The notes beneath the pieces are model-generated. The model was given only the letters and a program-made list of their open reading frames with translations. It was not told the DNA's origin and ran no database searches. From contig JARGGH010000003.1 of NCBI GenBank assembly GCA_029210945.1, positions 62,001 through 126,000 on the forward strand: DNA of 64,000 nucleotides, read 5' to 3'. The translations under genes were made by a program, and so were the position numbers. This DNA comes from Anaerolineales bacterium (lineage in GTDB: Bacteria; Chloroflexota; Anaerolineae; Anaerolineales; E44-bin32). This document shows, in pieces, positions 47,457 through 55,916 of the stretch. The number at the start of each line of letters is the position of its first letter. The first letter of the stretch is position 1.

Positions 47457-48446
47457 TCAGAGGTGGTCGTGATCCGGGGCGGACGGCCGCGATTCGCCTT
47501 TGCCGAACTCAGGACCTGGCTGACGGGCGCTGTGCAATTTCGCCTGCACGCTCGCGGCCAACCGATCCGTCTCCTCGTATTTCTTACGCGCGTTTTCGAG
47601 ATGGGTCCCCAGCACGCCAAAGGCTTCGTGAAACCGGCGGAAATCACCTTCCAAGCGACCCAGATACCCGAGGATCTGCTGGGCTTGCTCTTCAATTTGA
47701 AGGCCGCGCAGACCTAGCGCGATCGCCTGCAGATAGGCGTAGAAACTGTTCGGGGAGACCGGGATCACTTTGCGGTCCAGGGCATGCGACATCACGCCGT
47801 TGTTTTCACCCGCATCCTCATCCGAGATGATCGTCTCATAGTAGACGTTCTCTGCCGGGATGTACATCAGCGCGAAATCGAACGTGCCTTCATCGGGCCG
47901 GATGTATTTATCGGCGATGTCATCGATGTGCTTGCGGACTGCCCTGAGAAATGTCCGCCGCTCGCGCGCTTGCTGGTCCGCATCCTTCTCGCGCAGCAAA
48001 CGCTGGAAACTCTCTAAGGGAAACTTTGAGTCGACCGGCACCATCCCGGCCGCCAGTTTCACGACCGCATCCACGCGTTCGCCGGATTGAAAAGTGTATT
48101 GAAGCTGATATTGTTCGGGAGCCAGCATCTGGGCGAGCAGGTCGCCAAGGAATAGCTCCCCGATCCCGCCGCGTAGTTTTGGCGCACGCAGCAAATCGCT
48201 CAGGCTGGCGATCTCTTTACCCACCTGCTCCATGTGCCTGCCGGCTTCGGTCAACCGGCCGATGTTCTGCTGGATTTGAGCGAATGATTCGCTGGTGCCG
48301 CGCTGGTATTGGCCTGCCTCAATCAGGCGTTCGTTGAGCGAGTCGATCCGCCGGTTTGTGCGCTCCCACACCCATAAGATCGCTGCGAATAAGGCGATCA
48401 AAAACAACAAGATGACACCCAGCAAGACCAGCGTCATGTTCTCCAT
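47457..48446 (-). CDS. rmuC: DNA recombination protein RmuC homolog
   Basis: 329 residues: N-terminal membrane anchor (about 5-28), coiled coil (30-80), then the RmuC nuclease-like domain with LRGGIGELFLGDLLAQML, VDSKFPLESF, YIRPDEGTFDFALMYIPAENVYYE and VIPVSPNSFYAYLQAIALGLRGLQIE, all diagnostic. RmuC limits inversions at short repeats in E. coli. Stands alone here. Confidence 0.93.
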   Translation of the reverse strand: MENMTLVLLGVILLFLIALFAAILWVWERTNRRIDSLNERLIEAGQYQRGTSESFAQIQQNIGRLTEAGRHMEQVGKEIASLSDLLRAPKLRGGIGELFLGDLLAQMLAPEQYQLQYTFQSGERVDAVVKLAAGMVPVDSKFPLESFQRLLREKDADQQARERRTFLRAVRKHIDDIADKYIRPDEGTFDFALMYIPAENVYYETIISDEDAGENNGVMSHALDRKVIPVSPNSFYAYLQAIALGLRGLQIEEQAQQILGYLGRLEGDFRRFHEAFGVLGTHLENARKKYEETDRLAASVQAKLHSARQPGPEFGKGESRPSAPDHDHL

Positions 48447-48548
48447 CGATCATGTCCCTCAAATGCTACCGGGTCAATTGGACTACCAGTCTGTCAGCGA
48501 ACGGGAATTTGAGCAAGGTGTTCACCCGGCTGAGCCGGACCCGGGGTT

Positions 48549-49808
48549 TCACCCGCCAGAACCCTCCTCATCTATCCCACCGGAAGCGGTGATCCGCTCT
48601 GCAGTGCGGTGGAGGTTCAAGAAGATGATCACAGCTGCGATCCCGATCGCGCCGGCTGACCACCACAAAATACGCGCATCGAGGTTGTCGAGGATCAAGC
48701 CAGCCATCAGGGGTCCGATCGCGAACGGGATCCCAAAGGAGAAACCGAAGACGGCCATATAGCGCCCGCGCATATCCGCCGGAGCGAACCGGGCGACGAT
48801 CGCCTGTGAAACCGGCGCGACGAGCATCTCGCCGATCGTGATGATCACCATCGCAAACAGGAACAGGACATAAGCCGACACGAACCCGTACAACGCGAAA
48901 CCGATCGCGTAGAGCAGTGTGCCGATCGCCATCATCAGCATCGGCGGGTAACCTTCGATCCGGCGGGTGATCCAGAACTGGAACAGGACGACCATGAAGG
49001 CGTTCAGGCTGAGGATGTAGCCATAACCCGACTCGGGGATGGCGTGGACATCCCGCAAGTAGACTCCCAGCGTGGTGCCCATGTTCATATAGACGAGCCC
49101 CATCAGAATGCTCGCAAAGAGGAAGATCATGAACGGTGAATCTCGAAGGACCGTGAAGTAGCCTTTGAACGTCCTCCCGATGCTCTCCTGGACTTCATCC
49201 ACAGGGCGTTCGGGTTTTGTCTCCGGCAGCGATCTCCACACGATAAATGCGCTGATCAAGCTGATGACGGCGTCGGCGAGGAACAGGAGTAGGTACGAGC
49301 GCGAAGCGAGGAACCCGCCGATCGCCGGGCCGATTGTGGCTGAGAGATTGAACGCCACGCGGATGATGCCAAATCCCTGGGCGTGCTGCTCCCGGGGGAG
49401 CAAATCGGCGACCATCGCCTGACGTGCCGGCCCGCCCGTGTCGGTAAAAATACCGACGAGCAGCGCGAGCAGGTAAAAAGCCTCTAACGATTCAACCAGC
49501 CCCATCGCCACCGCGCTGAGCGAGGTCGAAACCAGGCTGAAGATGAGCATGCTGCGCCGGCCGATGCGATCCGCCAGCGCGCCGCCGATCGTCGCGCCGA
49601 TGAAGCTGGAAAATGAGAATGCGGCGAAAAGCAGCCCCACCTGGGTCATGCCGACGTCAAACTTGCTCGTGATGTACAGGGCGAAGAAAGGGAACAGCAG
49701 CGCCCCACCGAGGTGGTCGATGAACGTAACGACGACCAGAGTGCGAAATGGCGAAGGATATTCTTCATAAAGCGCACGCGCGCGCTGGACAAGCTTATTC
49801 GTATTCAT
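48549..49808 (-). CDS. MFS transporter (drug-exporter type), paralog of the 41517 gene
   Basis: 419 residues from ATG 49808, the start that aligns with the paralog; upstream Mets at 49832 and 49919 are less likely. Twelve helices, motif A GGALADRIGRR at 75-85, GGPARQAMVADLLP and APVSQAIVARFAPADMRGRYMAVFGF late in the chain. Similar throughout to the protein at 41517-42773. Confidence 0.9.
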   Translation of the reverse strand: MNTNKLVQRARALYEEYPSPFRTLVVVTFIDHLGGALLFPFFALYITSKFDVGMTQVGLLFAAFSFSSFIGATIGGALADRIGRRSMLIFSLVSTSLSAVAMGLVESLEAFYLLALLVGIFTDTGGPARQAMVADLLPREQHAQGFGIIRVAFNLSATIGPAIGGFLASRSYLLLFLADAVISLISAFIVWRSLPETKPERPVDEVQESIGRTFKGYFTVLRDSPFMIFLFASILMGLVYMNMGTTLGVYLRDVHAIPESGYGYILSLNAFMVVLFQFWITRRIEGYPPMLMMAIGTLLYAIGFALYGFVSAYVLFLFAMVIITIGEMLVAPVSQAIVARFAPADMRGRYMAVFGFSFGIPFAIGPLMAGLILDNLDARILWWSAGAIGIAAVIIFLNLHRTAERITASGGIDEEGSGG

Positions 49809-50036
49809 TCCGCTGGTTTTGTATAACCTCATAGAGAATGACGCCGTATCCGGGCCGACATTCAATGCCGGCAAATGCCCGAATTGTACCCTCTTCTCAG
49901 GCTGCGCTAGACGTAACAAAGGGCGCGGCGAAAACTCCTCACCGGAGCGGGTGGAGGATCTGCTGCAAATTACAAAGCTTGAGTGATCAGGGTTTCGCCG
50001 TCGTGATCCCGGGGAGTTTCGTTATGCGTGAGGCTC

Positions 50037-50323
50037 TCAACCTTCCGCCTCCGCGCAGGAAAGCTGATGCTTCAACTGCCGTTCATCTGTGAGGTCCATA
50101 CGCAATGGCGTCAGCGACACCAGATCGTTCTCCAGCGCCCAGCGGTCGCTGCCCACTTCCGGCCCGGTCAGCGAGAGCGCTGGATCGTGATCGCCTGCCC
50201 CACGGCCGACTGTTCAACGTCGGGCGCCACGACCAGGACCCCGCCAAACGTCTCTGCCACCTCGGCCAGGGCGACCAGCCCGGGGCTGAAAATTCCATCA
50301 TCGTTGGATACGAGTACTCTCAT
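50037..50323 (-). pseudogene. surE: surE pseudogene (5'/3'-nucleotidase remnant with internal deletion)
   Basis: From ATG 50323 the minus strand encodes [21 protein letters not shown] and then [18 protein letters not shown], the unmistakable N-terminus of SurE with its metal-binding DD and the SAVG motif, but it stops after ~51 codons at TGA. In another frame directly after, SDRWALENDLVSLTPLRMDLT continues to a stop at 50037; this is the SurE C-terminal strand (WALxxGYVSxTPL). The ~165 residues in between are missing. So the gene has lost its middle by a frame-disrupting deletion. Confidence 0.85.
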
Positions 50324-50461
50324 TAATGCCCTTTCATTCTTTCATGATCGATTTATTCTTGTCTATGTTTCAATCATCTCGCGCCCGATAAAAGCAAATG
50401 AGCGCCCAGTAATCAGGCGCATCGAATAAGCGATCTTCGAAATCGGCCGTGCTCACATAAT

Positions 50462-50488
50462 GAAAAACCCCTGCCGGGGCAGGGGTTT
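50462..50488 (-). terminator. Terminator of the first cold-shock gene
   Basis: Perfect stem AAAACCCCTGCC/GGCAGGGGTTTT with a two-base centre, continuing into TTTTTC on the minus strand, 21 bases beyond the stop. Confidence 0.9.
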
Positions 50489-50508
50489 TGGTCATCTGGA
50501 GATAGGCG

Positions 50509-50718
50509 CTAAACGATGGTTACGCTTGCCGCCTGCAGGCCCTTAGGACCCTGCTCAATGACGAATTCGACGCGCTGTCCTTCTTCCAGCGTGCGGAAGC
50601 CATCAGACTGGATCGCCGAATAGTGAACAAAGACATCATCGCCATCTTCGACCTCGATGAACCCGTAGCCCTTGCTCGCATTGAACCATTTGACCGTGCC
50701 AAGAACTCGTTCCGACAT
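50509..50718 (-). CDS. Cold-shock protein, CspA family
   Basis: 69-residue OB-fold RNA chaperone. RNP1 KGYGFI and RNP2 VFVHYS are present in the order [29 protein letters not shown]. The frame stays open 47 codons further upstream, but the AGGAGGCAAAGAAAG ribosome site before ATG 50718 matches that of the second csp gene and fixes the start. Upstream lies a conserved leader. Confidence 0.96.
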   Translation of the reverse strand: MSERVLGTVKWFNASKGYGFIEVEDGDDVFVHYSAIQSDGFRTLEEGQRVEFVIEQGPKGLQAASVTIV

Positions 50719-50863
50719 CTTTCTTTGCCTCCTTAGGGCATCTTGATTACTAAGGTGCTTGTCTCGTTCCCGGCGGTCGGATCTTGTTGGACCAAACCGA
50801 CCTGAGCTGCGAACGCTCAGGTCTTGATCTTTCGACTTCCAGACAGAACGTGCATGCAACCTT
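50719..50863 (-). promoter_or_regulatory. Long 5' leader of the first cold-shock gene
   Basis: Contains a 31-base block (50833-50863) and an 18-base block (50762-50779) that recur, each with one mismatch, in the same order upstream of the csp gene at 52646. Between them is a perfect 9-bp hairpin GACCTGAGC/GCTCAGGTC (50799-50823). Long structured leaders regulate csp mRNAs by temperature in other bacteria; that function here is inferred. The stretch 50864-51072 shows nothing further. Confidence 0.65.
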
Positions 50864-51072
50864 CAAGCGAAAATATTAACACAATATGTCAAATTTGAAT
50901 AGTAACTATTTGGTACCCTTTTCTAGCTCGCCAGAAACCATTCGGGTTGGTCCAAAACCGGCTTTAATGCCCGCCGGGAAACACCCGCGACGGGAGCGCT
51001 GCCCGTCGTGAGGAGAGTCTTCGAATGATTCAGCGCGCTCGCCAACGCCGCTCCACACACACAACCTCAATT

Positions 51073-51993
51073 TCACGGCTCCGCCTGCGGGGTCCGGACC
51101 TGGGTCGTGTACGGAGGCCAGGGGGCCGCAACCCAGCGTGTGTAGCCATGCTTCTCAGCCGCGTAAACGCGACCATGCGATTCTTCCCTGCAGCCGGGTT
51201 CATCCTCGACGATGACCAATGGGTAATCGGCATGGAACGGCCGGAATACGAACTTCCCATCCTGGCAGACCCACGTTTCGATCAAATAACCGCGGTCGTC
51301 ATCTTCCGTCATCCAGATCGGATCCCAGGCGATCCAGACTTCCTCCCCGAGCCGGCTGGCGCGCACATTCGAGACCGGTCCGTAAAGCTTTGACCCGGGC
51401 AGTAAGCCGTAGTAAGGCTCCAGGCTCAGATAGTCTCCGTCAATCTCCAGCAGATCCGCTTTAACCCAGCAGTAATCCACGAAGTTCCATGGGTCCACAT
51501 AGACCCAGGTCCCCTCTTCGTTTCGATTCAGGACCGTGACGCGATTGCCGGGATAGAGGCCCCATTCGTAGAGATACGCCGAACCCGGGCCATACCGGCA
51601 GTTTGATTGGACCAGGACGCGTCCACGAATCTCTGGGGTCGCTGTTACGGTCGGGGTGCGGGAAGGGGTCAGCGTGATCGTCGCGGTCTCGGTCACCGTA
51701 GGTGTCCGGGTGGGTGTCGGGGTTCTGGTCGGCGTGGGCGTCTCGGTGGGGGTTGCCGATTCGGTCGGCGTGAGCGTCGCGGTCGCGGTCCTGCTCGGCG
51801 TGATCGTCGCGGACGGGGACGCGGTAGACGTGGGTGATGCCAAAAAGTCGGCGATTGACGTGCTGCAGCTGCTGATCAGGAGCGCAAGCAGGATAGGCGG
51901 GACAAATCGACCCGTTGCCCGGGCCAGGCCAAACCAGACACTTCGATCCCTATTCCAGCCAACATTCACGAACGGATCCTCCCGTGCGCGCAT
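51073..51993 (-). CDS. Lipoprotein with TP-rich stalk and SH3-like domain (paralog of the 37646 gene)
   Basis: 306 residues from ATG 51993; a start at 52020 is possible. Hydrophobic signal with lipobox ISSC (Cys43), Thr/Pro/Ser stalk of about 65 residues, then a globular part starting NCRYGPGSAYLYEWGLYPG and ending AEKHGYTRWVAAPWPP. Shared blocks with the 37646 protein include CRYGPGxAYL, a WMTxDDxRGYxIExWVCQ segment and DEPGC. Likely surface-exposed; ligand unknown. Confidence 0.85.
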   Translation of the reverse strand: MRAREDPFVNVGWNRDRSVWFGLARATGRFVPPILLALLISSCSTSIADFLASPTSTASPSATITPSRTATATLTPTESATPTETPTPTRTPTPTRTPTVTETATITLTPSRTPTVTATPEIRGRVLVQSNCRYGPGSAYLYEWGLYPGNRVTVLNRNEEGTWVYVDPWNFVDYCWVKADLLEIDGDYLSLEPYYGLLPGSKLYGPVSNVRASRLGEEVWIAWDPIWMTEDDDRGYLIETWVCQDGKFVFRPFHADYPLVIVEDEPGCREESHGRVYAAEKHGYTRWVAAPWPPYTTQVRTPQAEP

Positions 51994-52192
51994 TGTAGGC
52001 ATCTCCATCCATGGTGACAAGGAGAAGAAGGTCCTACTGAATCGTGGCTATGCGCGCGGGACAGGTCTGCAAAGCAACCGGTCGACGCATTCCCCGGCAT
52101 CCCGCATCTTGGAACTTGGCCGGAAGTATGTAACAATAAAACTACGATCCGGCGCCCGGCGATCTCTCCGCAAAGGGATCATGGAGGTACTC

Positions 52193-52567
52193 ATGACCAA
52201 GGATCTTACCATCCTGCTGGACGACCAACCCGGCGCCCTCGCCGCGATGGGCGAGGCTCTCGGTGCCGCTCATGTCAATATTGAGGGGATCTGCGGTTTC
52301 CGCTGCGGCGAGGTAGGACAGATCCATATTCTGGTGGAAAACGCTGAATCCGCACAGCGGGCGTTGGACTCGGCCGGGTTCAAAGTTCAAGAGATACGCG
52401 AGGTTCTCGTCAAAGATATCGTCGACCGTCCGGGGGAATTGGGCGGGATCGCCCGCCGGCTAGCTCAGGCGAACATCAACCTCGAACTGCTCTACTTGAC
52501 AGCCTCCATGGCCCTGGTCATCGGCGTCGACGACACGGAAAAAGCCCGCCGGGTCCTCGAAATATAA
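52193..52567 (+). CDS. Tandem ACT-domain protein
   Basis: 124 residues holding two ACT-like halves: DLTILLDDQPGALAAMGEALGAAHVNIEGICGF and VLVKDIVDRPGELGGIARRLAQANINLELLYL. The PGxL and NI elements are typical amino-acid-sensing ACT turns. No catalytic domain, so a stand-alone regulator. ATG 52193 is placed by GGAGGT at 52183-52188; the longer upstream frame is only the antisense of the TP-stalk gene. Confidence 0.88.
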   Translation: MTKDLTILLDDQPGALAAMGEALGAAHVNIEGICGFRCGEVGQIHILVENAESAQRALDSAGFKVQEIREVLVKDIVDRPGELGGIARRLAQANINLELLYLTASMALVIGVDDTEKARRVLEI

Positions 52568-52595
52568 ACTGAATGTCATTCGACAGGTGACTCAT

Positions 52596-52622
52596 AAAAA
52601 AAAGCCCCCGTTGTGCGGAGGC
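52596..52622 (-). terminator. Terminator of the second cold-shock gene (bidirectional)
   Basis: Stem GCCTCCG/CGGGGGC (one T-G pair) with loop CACAA and eight T on the minus strand. On the plus strand the same hairpin is followed by CTGGTTTTT and could also end the ACT gene. Confidence 0.85.
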
Positions 52623-52645
52623 CTGGTTTTTGTGGTGATGATTGT

Positions 52646-52855
52646 TTAAACAGGGACGACGTTCGCCGCCTGCAGCCCTTTCGGGCCCTGCTCGATCGTG
52701 AACTCAACACGCTGGCCTTCTTCTAGCGATTTGAAGCCAATTTGCTGAATCGCCGAATAATGTACGAACACATCGTCGCCGTCTTCCCGCTCGATGAATC
52801 CGTAGCCTTTTCCAGCGTTGAACCACTTAACCGTACCAAGAACACGTTCCGACAT
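52646..52855 (-). CDS. Cold-shock protein, CspA family (second copy)
   Basis: 69 residues, near identical to the protein at 50509: same [14 protein letters not shown] start, KGYGFI and VFVHYS motifs and [10 protein letters not shown] end. Differences lie mainly in the acidic loop and after residue 35. A duplicate pair separated by two unrelated genes. AAGGAGGCAAAGGAAAG ribosome site. Confidence 0.96.
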   Translation of the reverse strand: MSERVLGTVKWFNAGKGYGFIEREDGDDVFVHYSAIQQIGFKSLEEGQRVEFTIEQGPKGLQAANVVPV

Positions 52856-52992
52856 CTTTCCTTTGCCTCCTTGTAGGCACGCTGCTTGTAGGTGCGCATC
52901 TCGTTCTCGGCGGTCGTGCTAAAAAAAACACCCGGGCAACGTTCGCTCAGGCATTATCTTGCGACTTCCAGATAGAACGTGCATGCAACCTT
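52856..52992 (-). promoter_or_regulatory. Long 5' leader of the second cold-shock gene
   Basis: Carries the two conserved blocks (52962-52992 and 52899-52916) found in the leader at 50719-50863, at nearly the same distances from the ATG (106 versus 114 bases for the distal block). The sequence between the blocks has drifted. Probably the start of the mRNA lies at or just before the distal block. Confidence 0.65.
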
Positions 52993-53085
52993 CTACGTAA
53001 AGGTTACCATGTCCAGACAACTTTGCAAAGGGGGGGGGTTCCGACGGAGCGCAGAGCAGCATTATTGTGCCGCTCCACCCGGGAG

Positions 53086-53664
53086 TCATCCCCCGGATCG
53101 CTCACCTTTGCCGTTAATTAACGATCTAAAACCCCACATAATCAGCAGTGACCCCAGGATCGCGAAGCTTCCGTAGACGAATACCCACTTGGTGAGTGAG
53201 AGCCACGGAGCCAGATTGGCCGCAAACGAGGTTGCCGCCGGGTACCGGATCATCACGATCGAGGCAAAACTATTCTCCAGGAAATCAAAAACGGCTCCCA
53301 GGACAGGCACGAGATTGGCGAGCCGCCAGCTGCTTTTCTCCGGTAATACCCTCGCCCCCAGCCAGCTGATCGCCGTCACCAGAAAAAATCCGTAAACCAA
53401 GGGAAAAGCAACGTCAAAGGTGAACCGGACGCGGACGTATGCCGACCGCCCATCCGGACCGTAGATTTCCGCCAGATCATAAAGATCCTGTGCAGAATAC
53501 AGCAGATTCGTGTCCGGCGAACCTGCCCCGCCGCTGATCTGTTCGGCGCGCGCCGCCTCGCGCGGGAGCACAAGTGCCCCGAATAATACAAAAACGATAA
53601 CCCCCACCAGGGCGGCGTAACCCTGACTAACACGGTAAAACCAGGATGAAATCCGGGCCAGCAT
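53086..53664 (-). CDS. Four-helix integral membrane protein of unknown function
   Basis: 192 residues from ATG 53664, which has an AGGAGGA ribosome site; the 13 extra upstream codons lack one. Hydrophobic helices at about 12-33, 84-104, 115-137 and 155-177, with a soluble loop (34-80) between helices 1 and 2 containing LLYSAQDLYDLAEIYGPDGR. I do not recognise the family. Confidence 0.75.
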   Translation of the reverse strand: MLARISSWFYRVSQGYAALVGVIVFVLFGALVLPREAARAEQISGGAGSPDTNLLYSAQDLYDLAEIYGPDGRSAYVRVRFTFDVAFPLVYGFFLVTAISWLGARVLPEKSSWRLANLVPVLGAVFDFLENSFASIVMIRYPAATSFAANLAPWLSLTKWVFVYGSFAILGSLLIMWGFRSLINGKGERSGG

Positions 53665-53908
53665 AAACACATCCTCCTGAGCCAGGAGCGATTCTATCAG
53701 CATTGCGGCTCAATGATTGAGCCCTCTCGGGTTGATGCATCCTTGAGCTCGATTTCGTTTAAACCCCACCTGGCAGTAGAGAAATGCAAACGGCCAATTT
53801 CCTGAATTCACCAGGCAAATGATATTTCCGGCGCTGCCCGCGTTCCACACGAGATGATTGAAACGCGAGCGCGCATGCTTACCGCCTGCAAACGCAAGGG
53901 GTCAAGCG

Positions 53909-53966
53909 TTGCTCACCCTTCAAAACAGTGCTAGTATCTGTTCCCGATTGTGAATTTATTTACAAT
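53909..53966 (+). promoter_or_regulatory. Promoter of the TSP3 gene pair with downstream inverted repeat
   Basis: TTGCTC (53909-53914), 17-base spacer, TAGTAT (53932-53937). Just after the expected start is a 20-base AT-rich inverted repeat (53947-53966, arms ATTGT/ACAAT with further inner pairs and one mismatch), a plausible repressor site. The rest of 53704-53908 holds nothing recognisable. Confidence 0.5.
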
Positions 53967-54002
53967 ACGAGCCGCACAACCCACGCATCAACGAGGCAAC
54001 CC

Positions 54003-55916
54003 ATGACCCTGCGCCGGCGCATTCCCATCCTCCTTACCCTGCTGATCACACCGCTGATCCCCTCGTCGCCTGGCTCTTCCGTCCATGCGCAAGAGAGCCC
54101 CCAGCCTGCAATGATGAATATCTCAGCCACGTTCGGCACCACGGTAAGCTCTACCTCGGTGTGCAACCTGTGCTACCCGCCCTCTTTTGCCGGCACTATC
54201 GAATTGACCGTCAATTTCGTGACCGGCAGCGTGTCCGGGAAAATTGAGGGAGCCGGATCCGGCACGGCCTCTGGCACTCTTTGCGACGGCAATGGACAGC
54301 CCATGGACCAGACCTGGTCGATCAGCGGGACGTCGGTCTTCGATGGGACCGTCACCGGAAGCGTGGATCCGTCCGGAGCGATTACCGCGACGGCCACTCT
54401 CCACCTGGTTGCAACGCCCGGCGCGGTCAGCGGCGCGGATGTGACCTTCGACACTCCCTTGACCGGCAGCGTGAGCGCTGACGGAAGCGCAAGCGGCGAC
54501 TTCTCATGGGGAGGGCCTAACTGCACCAACGCTGGCGGTTGGTCCGGCTCGGCCACCTCGATTGAGTACGATCGCGACGGGGACGGCGTCTTTGATTCAT
54601 CCGACGGCTGCCCCGATATCGCCGCCAACACCCCTGACGGATGCATGCCCGTCGAGCTCGACCTCGACCAGGACGGTGTCCTGAACGAAGCGGACGCCTG
54701 CCCGCAGGTCCCGGCGAACACACCGGATGGCTGCCCGGCGGATCGGGACGGCGATGGTCTCGCCGATGCCGGGGACGCCTGCCCGGACGAATATGCCCGG
54801 ACGAGCGATGGCTGCCCGCTCCCCATCCCGGATGCGGACGACGATGGTTTCCCGGACGCGGAGAACGCGTGCCCATTTGAAAGCGCTCCGAACAGCATCG
54901 ATGGATGTCCCCCTGATCAACCCGAGGAGCAAGCCGCCGGGGACCTCGAGAATGCCCTTGCGGTGGCGCTGCTCCTGGGCGACAGAGATGGCTTACGGCA
55001 GATGGAAGGCTGGGATGATCTCACGCCCACCCAGCAGGCGACGGTCTTCGAGCTGTTCGATGCCTTGCAGGATCTTTTCGATGAAACCTCGGCAGATAAC
55101 ACAGGATCATACGACCGACCGGCGATGGTTGAAAGCGGACTTCCGGGCACGGAGGAAACGGGTGCGACCGCCGGAAACCAGGCAGCCTCCGGCGACACAG
55201 GTGACATCGGCGGATCGGATGACGACGCGCTGGCTGACCGCGTGATGCAACAAATCCAGGAAGCGAGGAACCGCCGGGAGCAGCAAGAGGGGGCGGTTGT
55301 TCAAGCCCTTGCCGACCAACTGCACGACCGGCAGACGATTATCCGCCTGATCAACGATGAGAAATATCGCCAGAAATTTGGGCAGGCTTACGACCTGTAC
55401 CGGGGCACCCGCGATTTGCTGGGCCCGTTGTACGAACGGGCTGGCGAGTACATCAGTTGGATTACCAACCCGGAAGAAACCGCCCGGCAAGCACTCCAGC
55501 AATGGCAGCAGGAGAAATTAACCGAAGGCGCGCAACAGCTTCTGCGTGACGAAGGCATCCTCTACGGCCCCGAAGCGAACGTGATGACGATGGAAGACGT
55601 CGCCAGGGAGGCCTATCAATTCATCGAGCATGCCTCGGCGGTGCCGTCGATCGTCCACTACGGATACTACCGTCAAGTCTACGACCAGGCCATCGCGGAA
55701 AATGATTCTCCCGAGGATGCCCACGAATGGGCAATGTCAAAGCTCAGCGAAGCGCTGAAAAATCCTCCCGAGGAGCTGCTGCTTGCCGATGGTCAGCGGC
55801 CGGTAGTCCAATGCTGGACCGACTCGTACAGCCACGATCCGGCCCTGCTCGAAAACTACAACAACACATTCCAACGACTGAACGGCGTCGTCGACCCACC
55901 GGGAGTCACGCAATGA
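54003..55916 (+). CDS. Secreted protein with thrombospondin type 3 calcium repeats
   Basis: 637 residues. Signal peptide 1-29 (cleavage likely after VHA), a beta-rich Gly/Ser/Thr domain (30-188), four TSP3-type calcium loops at 190-204, 220-234, 247-261 and 277-291 (pattern DxDxDGxxDxxDxCP, with paired cysteines), then a ~330-residue mostly helical region with no membrane segment. TSP3 loops bind Ca2+ and stiffen extracellular proteins. The helical region is unfamiliar. The end overlaps the next gene as ATGA. Confidence 0.85.
   Translation: MTLRRRIPILLTLLITPLIPSSPGSSVHAQESPQPAMMNISATFGTTVSSTSVCNLCYPPSFAGTIELTVNFVTGSVSGKIEGAGSGTASGTLCDGNGQPMDQTWSISGTSVFDGTVTGSVDPSGAITATATLHLVATPGAVSGADVTFDTPLTGSVSADGSASGDFSWGGPNCTNAGGWSGSATSIEYDRDGDGVFDSSDGCPDIAANTPDGCMPVELDLDQDGVLNEADACPQVPANTPDGCPADRDGDGLADAGDACPDEYARTSDGCPLPIPDADDDGFPDAENACPFESAPNSIDGCPPDQPEEQAAGDLENALAVALLLGDRDGLRQMEGWDDLTPTQQATVFELFDALQDLFDETSADNTGSYDRPAMVESGLPGTEETGATAGNQAASGDTGDIGGSDDDALADRVMQQIQEARNRREQQEGAVVQALADQLHDRQTIIRLINDEKYRQKFGQAYDLYRGTRDLLGPLYERAGEYISWITNPEETARQALQQWQQEKLTEGAQQLLRDEGILYGPEANVMTMEDVAREAYQFIEHASAVPSIVHYGYYRQVYDQAIAENDSPEDAHEWAMSKLSEALKNPPEELLLADGQRPVVQCWTDSYSHDPALLENYNNTFQRLNGVVDPPGVTQ

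Noticed and set aside
50719-50859. N-terminal extension of the first cold-shock protein
   Set aside because: The region is conserved as leader RNA in both csp genes, and the ribosome site fixes the start at 50718.
51656-52192. Long plus-strand open frame continuing upstream of the ACT gene with VGVGV-type repeats
   Set aside because: It is the antisense of the TP-stalk lipoprotein; the Val/Gly repeat mirrors the Thr/Pro codons. The ACT gene has its own GGAGGT site and ATG at 52193.
54173-54898. 241-residue minus-strand open frame rich in Ser/Pro
   Set aside because: Antisense to the TSP3 gene, whose plus-strand frame has a signal peptide and clear calcium loops.
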